Below, piece after piece: positions 17,921 to 25,601 of a stretch of 53,071 nucleotides of DNA; position 1 is the stretch's first letter; each line of letters begins with the position of its first letter. The notes beneath the pieces are model-generated. The model worked only from the letters and a program-made list of their open reading frames with translations. It was not told the origin of the DNA and ran no database searches. The stretch is from Alistipes sp. GTDB taxonomy: Bacteria; Bacteroidota; Bacteroidia; Bacteroidales; Rikenellaceae. The stretch is from the NCBI GenBank assembly GCA_017465575.1, contig JAFTVX010000022.1, forward strand, positions 1-53,071, read 5' to 3'. A program made the position numbers and the translations under genes.

Positions 17921-18334
17921 AGTTATTGTTTGTGTTTTTTGTAAATATTTTCATTTTTTTGTTGGTGAAATCAGCCTGTCTCCGAAGGTCAAAATTCACC
18001 ACCTTGAGAGGTGCGTTTATAAAAATTTTTAATAACTTTATAAAAAATATTAAAAACTACATACTCTCATCAATACAAATTTGTAAAAAATTTTGCAAAC
18101 TACCAAATTTATAATACCCAAAGGGCATAAATTTTGCGACGAATAGCCAAAATAGCCAACCGAATGGAGTATTTGAATTATAGAACAATCACAGAGGGTG
18201 CTATGTCCAAACACACCAAAGAGCGCAAAAAGACCATAAAACAATCAATACCCGAGGAAAGCAATGGTTATATAGCCATATTTTGATTTTTGCGATAATT
18301 TGCTTAACTTTGCAAAAATGAGCACAAAACAAAG
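17921..18334. other. AT-rich divergent control region between the starch locus and the LytS/LytTR pair
   Basis: A 414-bp spacer without a plausible gene. On the minus strand a possible -7 box TAAATTTG (18111-18104) gives a leader of about 180 nt before the MFS gene, but no matching -33 box is clear. The leader contains a small hairpin, CACCTCTCAAGGTG, near 18.0 kb. The plus-strand promoter of the kinase occupies its right end. Confidence 0.5.
18282..18312 (+). promoter_or_regulatory. promoter of the LytS-type kinase operon
   Basis: TTTG (18282-18285), 19 nt, TAACTTTG (18305-18312) match the Bacteroidetes consensus. The expected transcript start is about 18318, only some 17 nt before the kinase start codon, where a six-codon ATG reading frame begins. 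Confidence 0.75.
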
Positions 18335-19675
18335 ATGAAGGAACAACGAATCTCGAACATCGCCATAATAATCATATTCGCCCTATTGCACTTCGCTGTG
18401 GCAATTATAGGTCGAATGTTGGATTACCACGACGACATCCCGCTTACGATTCTGACTATCACAATGGTCATCGTCGTCTCGATGCGCAACAGCACCCGTA
18501 TCGAGTTAATGGGCATACTAACGCTCGTCTGCACCATCCTCGGTTTTCTTATCGGTTCATGGGCTTGGCAACCACTGAGCGAGATTATAGGTAACGACAC
18601 CTTAGCCCCCGCCATTTCGACATTCCTTATCACAACGCTACTTGGTCTCTTGACACACTATATCACGCTGAGCAACAAAAAGTTCCGCAATACAGGTACT
18701 ACTTGGCAACCATCTGTTAGGAACATCATCGTCGTAGCCCTCTCAATCCTTGTTATTCGACTTGTATATGTTGCTCTTTTCCGTGTTGAGATATTCTCCG
18801 AGGGTATGCTCTTCGTAACGCTAATGGAGATTATGAGCAACTCGTGGGCTGTGATTCTGCTTATCACGGGTAACATCGTGATTATGATGCGTTTTCAGCA
18901 GTGGCGTAACCAGGGCAAGGCGATAATAATTTCGACTACTGCAATCGTTATCTGCACCACGCTAATATGCTACTACGACCTTCCGAATATGGAGTATCCA
19001 TCAGCATCGCCTAACGAGCTAATCATCCTTGCTCCATCTACCCTACTACTTGAAATTCTGGTGTTTACAATCTGCTACTTGGTACAGTCAACGCGCGTTT
19101 CTCGCCTTCAGTTGAGCCGTTCGGAGTATCAGTACGAACGCCTAAAACAGCAGATTAACCCCCACTTCCTCTTCAACTCGCTCAACATCCTCGACTACCT
19201 TGTGCAGGAGCAACAGACCGAGCGAGCAAGCTCGTTTATCCGCAAACTTGCAAATATCTATCGCTATATGTTGCGCAACGACGAGAAGCCGTTGGTGAAG
19301 ATTGGCGAGGAGCTTGACTTCACGAAGATGTATATCGACCTTCTGCGCGAGCGTTTTATCGAGGGAATGGTATTTGTTATCGACATCGACGAGAGCCTGT
19401 ACGATAGAAATATCGTGCCCTGCTCGCTCCAACTATTGGTCGAAAATGCCACCAAGCATAACATCGTATCGGCAGAGTCGCCTTTGACCATAAAGATAAA
19501 GTGCGATGCGGAGTATATAATGGTGAGCAACAACCTTCAGGAACGCACCCACGGCCAGCCCTCGACGCACCTTGGACTGGCGAATATACGCCGACAATAT
19601 ATGGATATCACACGCCGTGAAATATTTGTAGAAAAGACTGAAACAGAGTTTATTGTAAAACTTCCGATAATATGA
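18335..19675 (+). CDS. LytS/YehU-type sensor histidine kinase
   Basis: A 446-residue membrane sensor. The first 250 residues contain six or more hydrophobic helices and no large periplasmic domain, so the signal is probably sensed in or at the membrane. The His_kinase domain of the LytS type follows, with the phospho-acceptor His277 in QINPHFLFNSLN. An ATP-binding N-box, VENATKHN, lies at 369-376 and a G-box, HLGLANIRRQY, near 412-422. Its stop overlaps the response-regulator start by 4 nt (ATGA), so the two are translationally coupled. It is divergent from the starch locus; control of that locus is a guess from position. Confidence 0.92.
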   Translation: MKEQRISNIAIIIIFALLHFAVAIIGRMLDYHDDIPLTILTITMVIVVSMRNSTRIELMGILTLVCTILGFLIGSWAWQPLSEIIGNDTLAPAISTFLITTLLGLLTHYITLSNKKFRNTGTTWQPSVRNIIVVALSILVIRLVYVALFRVEIFSEGMLFVTLMEIMSNSWAVILLITGNIVIMMRFQQWRNQGKAIIISTTAIVICTTLICYYDLPNMEYPSASPNELIILAPSTLLLEILVFTICYLVQSTRVSRLQLSRSEYQYERLKQQINPHFLFNSLNILDYLVQEQQTERASSFIRKLANIYRYMLRNDEKPLVKIGEELDFTKMYIDLLRERFIEGMVFVIDIDESLYDRNIVPCSLQLLVENATKHNIVSAESPLTIKIKCDAEYIMVSNNLQERTHGQPSTHLGLANIRRQYMDITRREIFVEKTETEFIVKLPII

Positions 19676-20445
19676 TAAAGGTACTTATCGTCGAAGACGA
19701 GATTCCTGCGCAACTTACCCTGCGCCGACTTATCGAGCGCTGCTGTGCAGAGAGCGAAATTGTGAATATGCTCACCTCGGTGAAATCGACCATAAAATGG
19801 TTGGAGGATAACCCCGAGGGTGCCGATGTAATTTTTATGGATGTTGAGCTTTCTGACGGTGTCTGCTTCGACATCTTCGACAAGGTCGATATCGCAGCCA
19901 ATGTCATAATCACCACCGCCTACGAGAACTACGCCATCAACGCCTTTAAGCGCGATACGCGCGACTATCTGTTGAAGCCTATCGACGAGGCGGAGTTGTG
20001 TCGTGCTTGGGAGCGTTGCCGCGAGCGCATCGAGGCGAAGAACGCCCCAAATATCGAGGCTCTGCTCGATATGGTACGCCAAAAATCTGCCAACGACAAG
20101 AGCTTCAAGAAGCGCTTTATCGTCAAGGCGGGCGACAAGATTGTGATAATCCCCGTCGAGGAGATTGCCTACTGCTACTCGGAGGACAAGAGCACCTATG
20201 CCGTAAACTGCAACGGCACACACCGCCTCTTGGACTACTCGCTGGATACGGTACAGGAGTTGCTCGACCCCTCGCTATTCTTCCGTATATCACGCAGTTG
20301 CATCGTCTCGATAAGCTCCATCGACAGCATATCGAAACACCTCGGCACACGCCTAAAACTGCAGCTCAACCCACGCTCCGAGGATGATGTTATCGTCAGC
20401 CGCAGCCGCACTTCGGACTTTTTGGAGTGGCTCGACAAGAACTAA
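19672..20445 (+). CDS. LytTR-family response regulator
   Basis: A 257-residue regulator and partner of the overlapping upstream kinase. The receiver domain (1-120) has the acidic pair Glu9-Asp10-Glu11 and the phospho-acceptor Asp57 in IFMDVEL, with Thr-Ala near 86 and Lys in LLKPID. A linker leads to a LytTR DNA-binding domain (about 155-250) with FFRISRSCIVSISSIDSI. LytTR proteins bind paired direct repeats; no such pair was identified in the spacer by eye. It is the last gene of a two-gene operon, ending before a terminator hairpin at about 20.5 kb. Confidence 0.94.
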   Translation: MIKVLIVEDEIPAQLTLRRLIERCCAESEIVNMLTSVKSTIKWLEDNPEGADVIFMDVELSDGVCFDIFDKVDIAANVIITTAYENYAINAFKRDTRDYLLKPIDEAELCRAWERCRERIEAKNAPNIEALLDMVRQKSANDKSFKKRFIVKAGDKIVIIPVEEIAYCYSEDKSTYAVNCNGTHRLLDYSLDTVQELLDPSLFFRISRSCIVSISSIDSISKHLGTRLKLQLNPRSEDDVIVSRSRTSDFLEWLDKN

Positions 20446-20452
20446 GATAACC

Positions 20453-20491
20453 CAATGAGAAATGAGCAATTAGAAATTAGAAATGAGCAAT
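20453..20491. repeat. 7-bp tandem array, AATGAG / AATTAG type
   Basis: Consecutive heptamers of the form (A/C)AAT(G/T)AG fill the space between the regulator's stop codon and its terminator. The same heptamers recur near 24.45, 29.72 and 35.65 kb. Confidence 0.7.
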
Positions 20492-20520
20492 AAAGGCAAG
20501 CATAGCTTGCCTTTTCTTTC
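20492..20520 (+). terminator. intrinsic terminator after the LytTR regulator
   Basis: The stem AAAGGCAAGC with GCTTGCCTTT around a 3-nt loop is followed by TTTCTTTC. A very similar stem ends the manC transcript near 29.75 kb, also directly after AATGAG heptamers. Confidence 0.8.
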
Positions 20521-20522
20521 AT

Positions 20523-20590
20523 CTAACCCCCTATACCCCTCGTACCCCTTATACCCCTCACTAAAAACTAATAACTAAAAACTAAAAACT
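20523..20590. repeat. 9-bp (TATACCCC-like) and 7-bp (CTAAAAA) tandem arrays
   Basis: Three to four nonamers of the type TATACCCCT or CGTACCCCT are followed by heptamers CTAAAAA, CTAATAA, CTAAAAA, CTAAAAA (20561-20590). The CTAAAAA type recurs after radA near 42.5 kb. Confidence 0.7.
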
Positions 20591-20628
20591 CTCTAATAGT
20601 CCATTTTTCGTGAGCTATCCCGTTTTTG

Positions 20629-20659
20629 TTTGCTCGTTAAGATTTTTTTTGTATCTTTG
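20629..20659 (+). promoter_or_regulatory. promoter of the polysaccharide export operon
   Basis: TTTG (20629-20632), 19 nt, TATCTTTG (20652-20659). Transcription should start near 20665, which excludes upstream in-frame start codons for the Wza-like gene and supports the ATG at 20736 with a leader of about 70 nt. Confidence 0.75.
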
Positions 20660-20664
20660 CAAAA

Positions 20665-20699
20665 ATATGTGTGCGCGTATGCGCGTATACGCTGCGCGC
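20665..20699. other. alternating purine-pyrimidine tract in the export-operon leader
   Basis: Positions 20665-20692 alternate purine and pyrimidine without a break for 28 bp, mainly GC and GT steps, and six more alternate at 20694-20699. Such tracts can adopt left-handed Z-DNA under negative supercoiling; the RNA could also fold, since GCGCGTATACGC is self-complementary in part. Confidence 0.65.
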
Positions 20700-20735
20700 C
20701 CGACAAAGAGAGCAAACAAAATAAAACGCAATAAT

Positions 20736-21539
20736 ATGAAGTATTTCAAACTTTTAGCCTTGGCAGTAGCCGTAATCCTCGCCTCGTGTAACGCACAGGA
20801 GCGAGTACTCTACTTGCAGGATGTGGAGAATGGCTCGGAGATTAACCTTCCCGAGAACTACCTTATCCGCCTTAAGCCCCTCGACCAGATTACCATCGTG
20901 GTAAACTCAAAGAACCCCGAGCTGGCCGTTCCGTTCAACACCTCGACAAGCTATTCGAGCCTTTCGGGTGTTTCGAGCTATTCATCGACAGCCACAGCGA
21001 GCAGCTTGCAGATTCTCACTGTCGACGACCGTGGCTATATCGATATGCCTGTCATCGGCGAGATTAAGTGTGCAGGCAAGACCCGTGAGGAGGTAGCTAC
21101 CGATATTGAGCAGAAGATTAAGGCGGGTGGCTATATCGCCGACCCCAAGGTTAATGTTCGCTTTGCCGACCTCACTATCTCAATTATCGGTGAGGTTGCT
21201 CGCCCTGGTCGCTACGACATCAAGAAGGATCAGCTCACCATCTTCGAGGCGTTGGCATTGGCTGGCGATATGACCATCTATGGTAGCCGTGAGGATGTTG
21301 CCGTTATCCGCGAGCAGGATGGCAAGAATGTGATTACGAAGCTCGACCTTCGCTCGCAGGAGATCTTCTCGTCGCCCTGCTTCTACCTCGAGCAGAACGA
21401 TGTAATCATCGTAAGCCCCAACAAGTACAAGGCCGCAACAGCCGAGATCAACCAGAACCGCACGTTCTGGGTCTCGCTGGCATCTACCGGCATCTCGTTG
21501 GCATCGCTCGTGATGACCATTATCCTTGCAACTAAGTAA
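20736..21539 (+). CDS. polysaccharide export lipoprotein (Wza/OPX family)
   Basis: A 267-residue outer-membrane polysaccharide export protein. The lipobox is Leu-Ala-Ser-Cys18. The Poly_export domain follows (about 35-130: IRLKPLDQITIVV, then DDRGYIDMPVIGEI), with a Ser/Thr-rich insert near 65-85. An SLBB-type domain (about 140-225) contains GEVARPGRYDI and ALALAGDMTIYGSREDVAVIR. A C-terminal hydrophobic helix (about 243-265) could cross the outer membrane as in Wza. The start at 20736 is chosen from the lipoprotein signal and the promoter position. It works with the tyrosine kinase encoded 25 nt downstream. Confidence 0.93.
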   Translation: MKYFKLLALAVAVILASCNAQERVLYLQDVENGSEINLPENYLIRLKPLDQITIVVNSKNPELAVPFNTSTSYSSLSGVSSYSSTATASSLQILTVDDRGYIDMPVIGEIKCAGKTREEVATDIEQKIKAGGYIADPKVNVRFADLTISIIGEVARPGRYDIKKDQLTIFEALALAGDMTIYGSREDVAVIREQDGKNVITKLDLRSQEIFSSPCFYLEQNDVIIVSPNKYKAATAEINQNRTFWVSLASTGISLASLVMTIILATK

Positions 21540-21564
21540 CAAATATTCAGCATCATACACAACT

Positions 21565-24000
21565 ATGACCGAATACAACGAAAACATTGAGCGTGAGAGC
21601 GCATCATCGCTACCCCGCTTTACTCTCTACGACTTTGTGCAACTGATACTCTCAAACTGGTATTGGTTTGCGCTATCAATCATCGTATGTTGCCTCTGTG
21701 CCGCATTCTATCTGCGTCGCACAGCGCCTGTCTATCAGCGTAGCGCCTCGGTGCTCGTCAAGGACTCGCGTAAGGGCTCTGCTGCCGAGGTTGTTGCATT
21801 TAGCGACATTATGGGTGGCATGGGTCGTCGCTCGGTAGACAACGAGGTCTACATCCTCCAGTCGCGCCGTCTAATGGAGGAGGTTGTCAAGCGCTACGAC
21901 TTGGGTACCAACTACTCTGTATCGGGTCGTATCCGCACCACCGACATCTATGGTTCTACCCCGCTGCTTGTGAAGTTTATCACCGCAGCTCCCAGCGATG
22001 CAGGTTCGTTTAAGTACACTATCAAGAAGGATGGCTCGGTGGCCTTAGGCGACTTCCGCGACCGTCTTGGCGAGGAGCAGTCGTTCAAGACCAATGCCAA
22101 GGTGGGCGACACCATCACCACGCCTCTTGGCAAGATTGTCTTCGTGCCCACACCCTATGTCGACCAGTACACCGACAAGAAGGTAAATGTTACGAAGTAC
22201 CCCCTCAACGAGATTACCGAGTCTTACCGCAAGCGTTTGCAGTGCAATATCACCGATAAGATGGCCTCGGTAATCAATATCTCGATGTCGGATGTTGTGC
22301 CTAAGCGTGCCGAGGATGTTATCAACGGCATTATCGATGCCTACAACGCCGATGCTATCAACGACAAGCGCGAGATTTCGAACCTTACCGAGAAGTTTAT
22401 CAACGAGCGTCTGCTCACCCTCGGCCAGGAGCTTAATGTTGCCGATGACGAGATTGCATCGTTCAAGAAGGAGAACCGCATCTATAGCCCCCACGAGGAG
22501 GCATCGTTGAGCGCCGAGGAGATTGCACGCCTTAAGAAGGAGTCGATGTCGTTGGAGGGCAGCTTAGAGATTGCACAGTATATCCTCGACTATGTGCGCA
22601 ACGATGCTTCGGGCAGCAGCCTTATCCCTGCCGCTACCGTCTCGATGAGCGGTGCTTCGTCGGCTCTCGCTTCGCAGATCGATATGTACAACACCAATGT
22701 GTTGAACTATCAGCGTCTATTGGCCGAATCGTCGGAGAATAGCCCCGTTATTATGGACCTCAAGGCGCAGATTTCGTCGGTGCGTGGTGCCATCATCACC
22801 TCGTTGGAGTCGCATATCGAGGGTCTTAAATTGCAGATTGCAAATGTAAGCAACGAGCAGCGCAAGGCCGACTTCCGTATGACAAGCTCGCCTACGAAGG
22901 AGAAGGAGTTGCTCTCGATTACCCGTCAGCAGAAGGTTAAGGAGGAGCTTTACATCTACCTTCTTACCAAGCTCGAGGAGAACGCCTTGACAGGTGCTAC
23001 TGCCGAGAGCAATGCCCGTGTTATCGACCTTGCATACGGTAGCAACCGCCCCATCAGCCCCCGTTCGATGATGATTTACCTTATGGCGTTGGTGATTGGT
23101 GCTATCATCCCCTTCGTCATTCTCTACATCATGGAGCTTCTGAACACCACCGTACGCTCACGCCGTGAGGTGGAGGAGGCGTTGTCTGCCCCCTTCCTTG
23201 GCGATATTCCCCGCTTCGAGGGCAAGGCCGACTACAATGTTGTGGTTAAGGAGAATAGCCGTGATGTAATCTCGGAGGCATTCCGCATCTTGCGTACCAA
23301 CATCAACTTTATGTCGGTAGACCGCAATATGCAGGTTATCACCCTCACCTCGTCAATTCCCCATAGCGGTAAGACCTTTATCTCGACCAACCTCGCTATG
23401 ACCTTGGCGATTTCGGGCAAGAAGGTGTTGCTTATGGACCTCGACCTTCGTCGTCGCACCCTCTCAAAGCAGATGGGTCACCGCAACGACCGCCGTGGCT
23501 TGACAAGCTATCTCTCGGGTACTATCTCGTCGTTGAACGATGCTATCTCTAAGACATCATTGCACGACAACCTCGATATGATGTATGCAGGTCCTCAGCC
23601 ACCCAACCCCTCGGAGATGCTTATGTCGCAGAGGGTTGATGCTATGATGGCGGAGTTGCGCAAGATGTACGATTATATCATCATCGACAATGTTCCCGCT
23701 ATGGCTGTTGCCGATGCGATGATTATTGACCGCTTTGTAGACCTTACCATCTATGTTGTGCGCCAGGGTAACCTCGACCGTCGCCAGTTGCCCGATATCG
23801 AGCAGCTCTACCGCGAGAAGAAGTTTAATAATATGGCCATTGTGCTTAATGGCGTCAGCCACAATCGCAGCTCATACGGCTACGGCTATGGTTACGGCTA
23901 CGGTTATAGCTACAACTACTACTATAACGAGGATAAGGAGTACTCGGTATGGCAGCGCCGTTGGCATAAGTTGAAGGGCTTATTTAAGAAGCGCCACTAA
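21565..24000 (+). CDS. polysaccharide co-polymerase and BY-type tyrosine kinase (Wzc/GumC family)
   Basis: An 811-residue inner-membrane protein controlling exopolysaccharide chain assembly. A Wzz domain starts near residue 15, with a first transmembrane helix around 33-52. A long periplasmic helical region follows, then a second membrane helix around 515-535. The cytoplasmic BY-kinase has Walker A in SSIPHSGKTFIS, Walker A' in VLLMDLDLRR and Walker B in YDYIIIDNVPA. The tail is a tyrosine-rich cluster with alternating Tyr-Gly (about 770-790), the usual autophosphorylation region. The start follows the Wza-like stop by 25 nt. The stop overlaps the next gene's ATG (TAATG). No glycosyltransferases are adjacent. 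Confidence 0.93.
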   Translation: MTEYNENIERESASSLPRFTLYDFVQLILSNWYWFALSIIVCCLCAAFYLRRTAPVYQRSASVLVKDSRKGSAAEVVAFSDIMGGMGRRSVDNEVYILQSRRLMEEVVKRYDLGTNYSVSGRIRTTDIYGSTPLLVKFITAAPSDAGSFKYTIKKDGSVALGDFRDRLGEEQSFKTNAKVGDTITTPLGKIVFVPTPYVDQYTDKKVNVTKYPLNEITESYRKRLQCNITDKMASVINISMSDVVPKRAEDVINGIIDAYNADAINDKREISNLTEKFINERLLTLGQELNVADDEIASFKKENRIYSPHEEASLSAEEIARLKKESMSLEGSLEIAQYILDYVRNDASGSSLIPAATVSMSGASSALASQIDMYNTNVLNYQRLLAESSENSPVIMDLKAQISSVRGAIITSLESHIEGLKLQIANVSNEQRKADFRMTSSPTKEKELLSITRQQKVKEELYIYLLTKLEENALTGATAESNARVIDLAYGSNRPISPRSMMIYLMALVIGAIIPFVILYIMELLNTTVRSRREVEEALSAPFLGDIPRFEGKADYNVVVKENSRDVISEAFRILRTNINFMSVDRNMQVITLTSSIPHSGKTFISTNLAMTLAISGKKVLLMDLDLRRRTLSKQMGHRNDRRGLTSYLSGTISSLNDAISKTSLHDNLDMMYAGPQPPNPSEMLMSQRVDAMMAELRKMYDYIIIDNVPAMAVADAMIIDRFVDLTIYVVRQGNLDRRQLPDIEQLYREKKFNNMAIVLNGVSHNRSSYGYGYGYGYGYSYNYYYNEDKEYSVWQRRWHKLKGLFKKRH

Positions 24001-24383
24001 TGGAGAAGATGATTATCGCCGTGGACTTTGACGGTACCTGTGTCGAGCACGACTACCCCGATGTCGGCCTCGATGTCGAGGGTGCAGTAGATACGCTCAA
24101 AGCCTTGGTGGCTAAGGGTCATCGTCTGATACTCTTTACCATGCGCTCGGGCAAGAAGCTTGAAGATGCCGAGCGCTGGTTCAAGGAGCGCAGGATTGAG
24201 CTGTGGGCCTCGAACCGCAACCCCGAGCAGAAGGAGTGGACAGAGTCTACGAAGGTATATGCCCACCTCTATATCGACGACTCGGCATTGGGCTGCCCGA
24301 TAATGTTTATCGATGGCGTTCGTCGTCCTGTCGTTAATTGGACAAAGGTACGCCAACAGTTGGAATACGACGGCGTGCTATAA
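24000..24383 (+). CDS. small HAD-superfamily-like hydrolase (BT0820-type)
   Basis: A 127-residue protein starting on the last base of the kinase stop codon (TAATG), so tightly coupled to the export operon. HAD motif I is AVDFDGT (residues 7-13) with nucleophile Asp9 and Asp11. Motif II is probably FTMRSG near 42-47, and IDDSALG near 91-97 supplies the acidic pair. There is no cap domain. It resembles conserved Bacteroidetes proteins such as the structurally solved BT0820; no substrate is known to me. An 18-bp perfect hairpin follows it. Confidence 0.85.
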   Translation: MEKMIIAVDFDGTCVEHDYPDVGLDVEGAVDTLKALVAKGHRLILFTMRSGKKLEDAERWFKERRIELWASNRNPEQKEWTESTKVYAHLYIDDSALGCPIMFIDGVRRPVVNWTKVRQQLEYDGVL

Positions 24384-24398
24384 GCAGATACCTATATA

Positions 24399-24440
24399 TA
24401 ATAGTTAGGGCTGACCTTTGCGGGTCAGCCCTAACTATTA
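24399..24440 (+). terminator. 18-bp perfect hairpin after the export operon
   Basis: The arms at 24399-24416 and 24423-24440 are exact reverse complements around a 6-nt loop. The stem ends in AT pairs rather than a long T-run, so termination could work in both directions. Confidence 0.75.
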
Positions 24441-24570
24441 TAATGAGCAATGAGCAATGAGCAGAGTGCAGAGAGATTTTCTAAGATGATAGGACAAGTA
24501 AGACGATAAGACGATAAGACGACAAGAAAGAATCTTACGGTCTTATAGTCCTAAGGTCTTAATGGTCTTT
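24441..24570. repeat. composite 7-bp and 8-bp tandem arrays
   Basis: Heptamers CAATGAG (24441-24473) are followed by octamers TAAGACGA (about 24500-24525). A short AAGAAAGAATC spacer comes next, then octamers related to GGTCTTAN (about 24533-24570). In reverse complement this two-part order matches the arrays near 35.7 and 46.4 kb. The stretch 24384-24851 contains no gene. Confidence 0.75.
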
Positions 24571-24578
24571 GGCTACTT

Positions 24579-24853
24579 ACCTCCCAATCAGCACTCTTTG
24601 TCGTCAAAAGTCGTGAGATGTGGTGCCAAATGCGAACTCCTCGGATGGAACATACTTAAGCGTATTTCCCATTCGGGGAGTTAAGTTTGGTGCCACAGAT
24701 TGCGGCTTTTCACGGCAAAGAACCCAATTTGTTGTCAAAAGGGGTTAGGCTTGGTCTATCGCAAAAATCCCGACGATGGGCTGTACTTGGCGTACTGCTC
24801 ATTGTCGGGACTTTTTGGGATGGGCCGAGAATGACCCCTTTTCACAACAAATT
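24579..24853 (-). repeat. nested palindromic repeat, copy B (two modules)
   Basis: Module B1: outer arms 24594-24610 and 24706-24720, inner stem 24635-24649 with 24667-24682. Module B2: 22-bp outer arms 24726-24747 and 24832-24853 (20 of 22 complementary), inner stem 24768-24781 with 24797-24810 (12 of 14, both exceptions G-U compatible). The inner stem of B2 is unrelated in sequence to that of A2, while arms and loop core are conserved. Its right end merges with the stop codon of the transglycosylase gene. Confidence 0.85.
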
Positions 24854-25559
24854 ACGATGCTATGCGGCAGTATTGGTTATATTTACGCATAACCTGCGAC
24901 ACATAACCCAAGGTCTGCTTGCTGCCGGTAAACTTACCACTCTTGACGATGTCAAGCTCGTAGTAGGCGGGATCGGCCTTAAGCTGTAGGTAGCGGCTAA
25001 CATCGCCCCATGAGTTGGGGTTGGCACCTTCGGCTCGCGCAAGGCGACGAGCATCGAGCACATGGCCGATACCAGCATTATAGCTTGCGAGGATAATGCT
25101 TAGGCGGTCCTCCGTAGGCGTTGCTGCGGGGATGCGAAGCATGTCGGCAAGCTCGGTAAGGAGCATACCGGCGAGACGAATATTTGTCTCGGTATCGTCG
25201 ATATCATCGACAGGAACATTGAAGTGGCGAGCCACAACGGGGCGTATCTGCATAATGCCCGAAGCACCCTGACTCGACACGAGGTCCTCAATAAAGCGCG
25301 ACTCGCTATAAGCGATGGCACTCATCAAACGCCAATCCTGACCCTCCTCCTCGCCGACACGCTGCATAATGGGGTCGAAACGCGAGATTACCCACTCCTC
25401 GACCGTCTCGGCGGGGGTGGCAACGGGTGTGGGTGCTACCTCCTCTACAATAGGCTCCGCCTCGGGGAGCGCAACGGGGGTAGTGGCGTTACCCACTGAT
25501 GATTCATAAATCGCAAGAGCTGCGACAGAAAGAATCACAAACGATACTCTTCTTAACAT
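24852..25559 (-). CDS. membrane-anchored lytic transglycosylase (SLT domain)
   Basis: A 235-residue enzyme cleaving peptidoglycan between MurNAc and GlcNAc in the periplasm. The N-terminal hydrophobic stretch (5-18) acts as signal or anchor, followed by a Pro/Glu/Val-rich linker (28-52). The SLT domain has catalytic Glu86 in AYSESRF, GASGIMQIRP at 98-107, and ILASYNAGIGHVLDARRLA near 155-173. It is about the size of a stand-alone SLT domain, like the C-terminal half of MltF. It is the last gene of the pssA-porin-transglycosylase run; repeat element B supplies the sequence after its stop. Confidence 0.92.
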   Translation of the reverse strand: MLRRVSFVILSVAALAIYESSVGNATTPVALPEAEPIVEEVAPTPVATPAETVEEWVISRFDPIMQRVGEEEGQDWRLMSAIAYSESRFIEDLVSSQGASGIMQIRPVVARHFNVPVDDIDDTETNIRLAGMLLTELADMLRIPAATPTEDRLSIILASYNAGIGHVLDARRLARAEGANPNSWGDVSRYLQLKADPAYYELDIVKSGKFTGSKQTLGYVSQVMRKYNQYCRIAS

Positions 25560-25601
25560 TGTTTAGTAGTTTGTGGGCTGCTAAACGGGCTGTACTCACC
25601 A

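Noticed and set aside
20610-20735. Upstream start (20610) for the Wza-like gene
   Set aside because: It would lie before the promoter and add a basic non-signal extension; the ATG at 20736 gives a proper lipoprotein signal.
24726-24853. Integron attC-like site (GTTAGGC next to a palindrome after a stop codon)
   Set aside because: GTTAGGC occurs only in copy B; copy A has GTCAGGC and copies C and D have nothing similar. No integrase gene is present, and the flanking genes are ordinary operon genes rather than cassettes.
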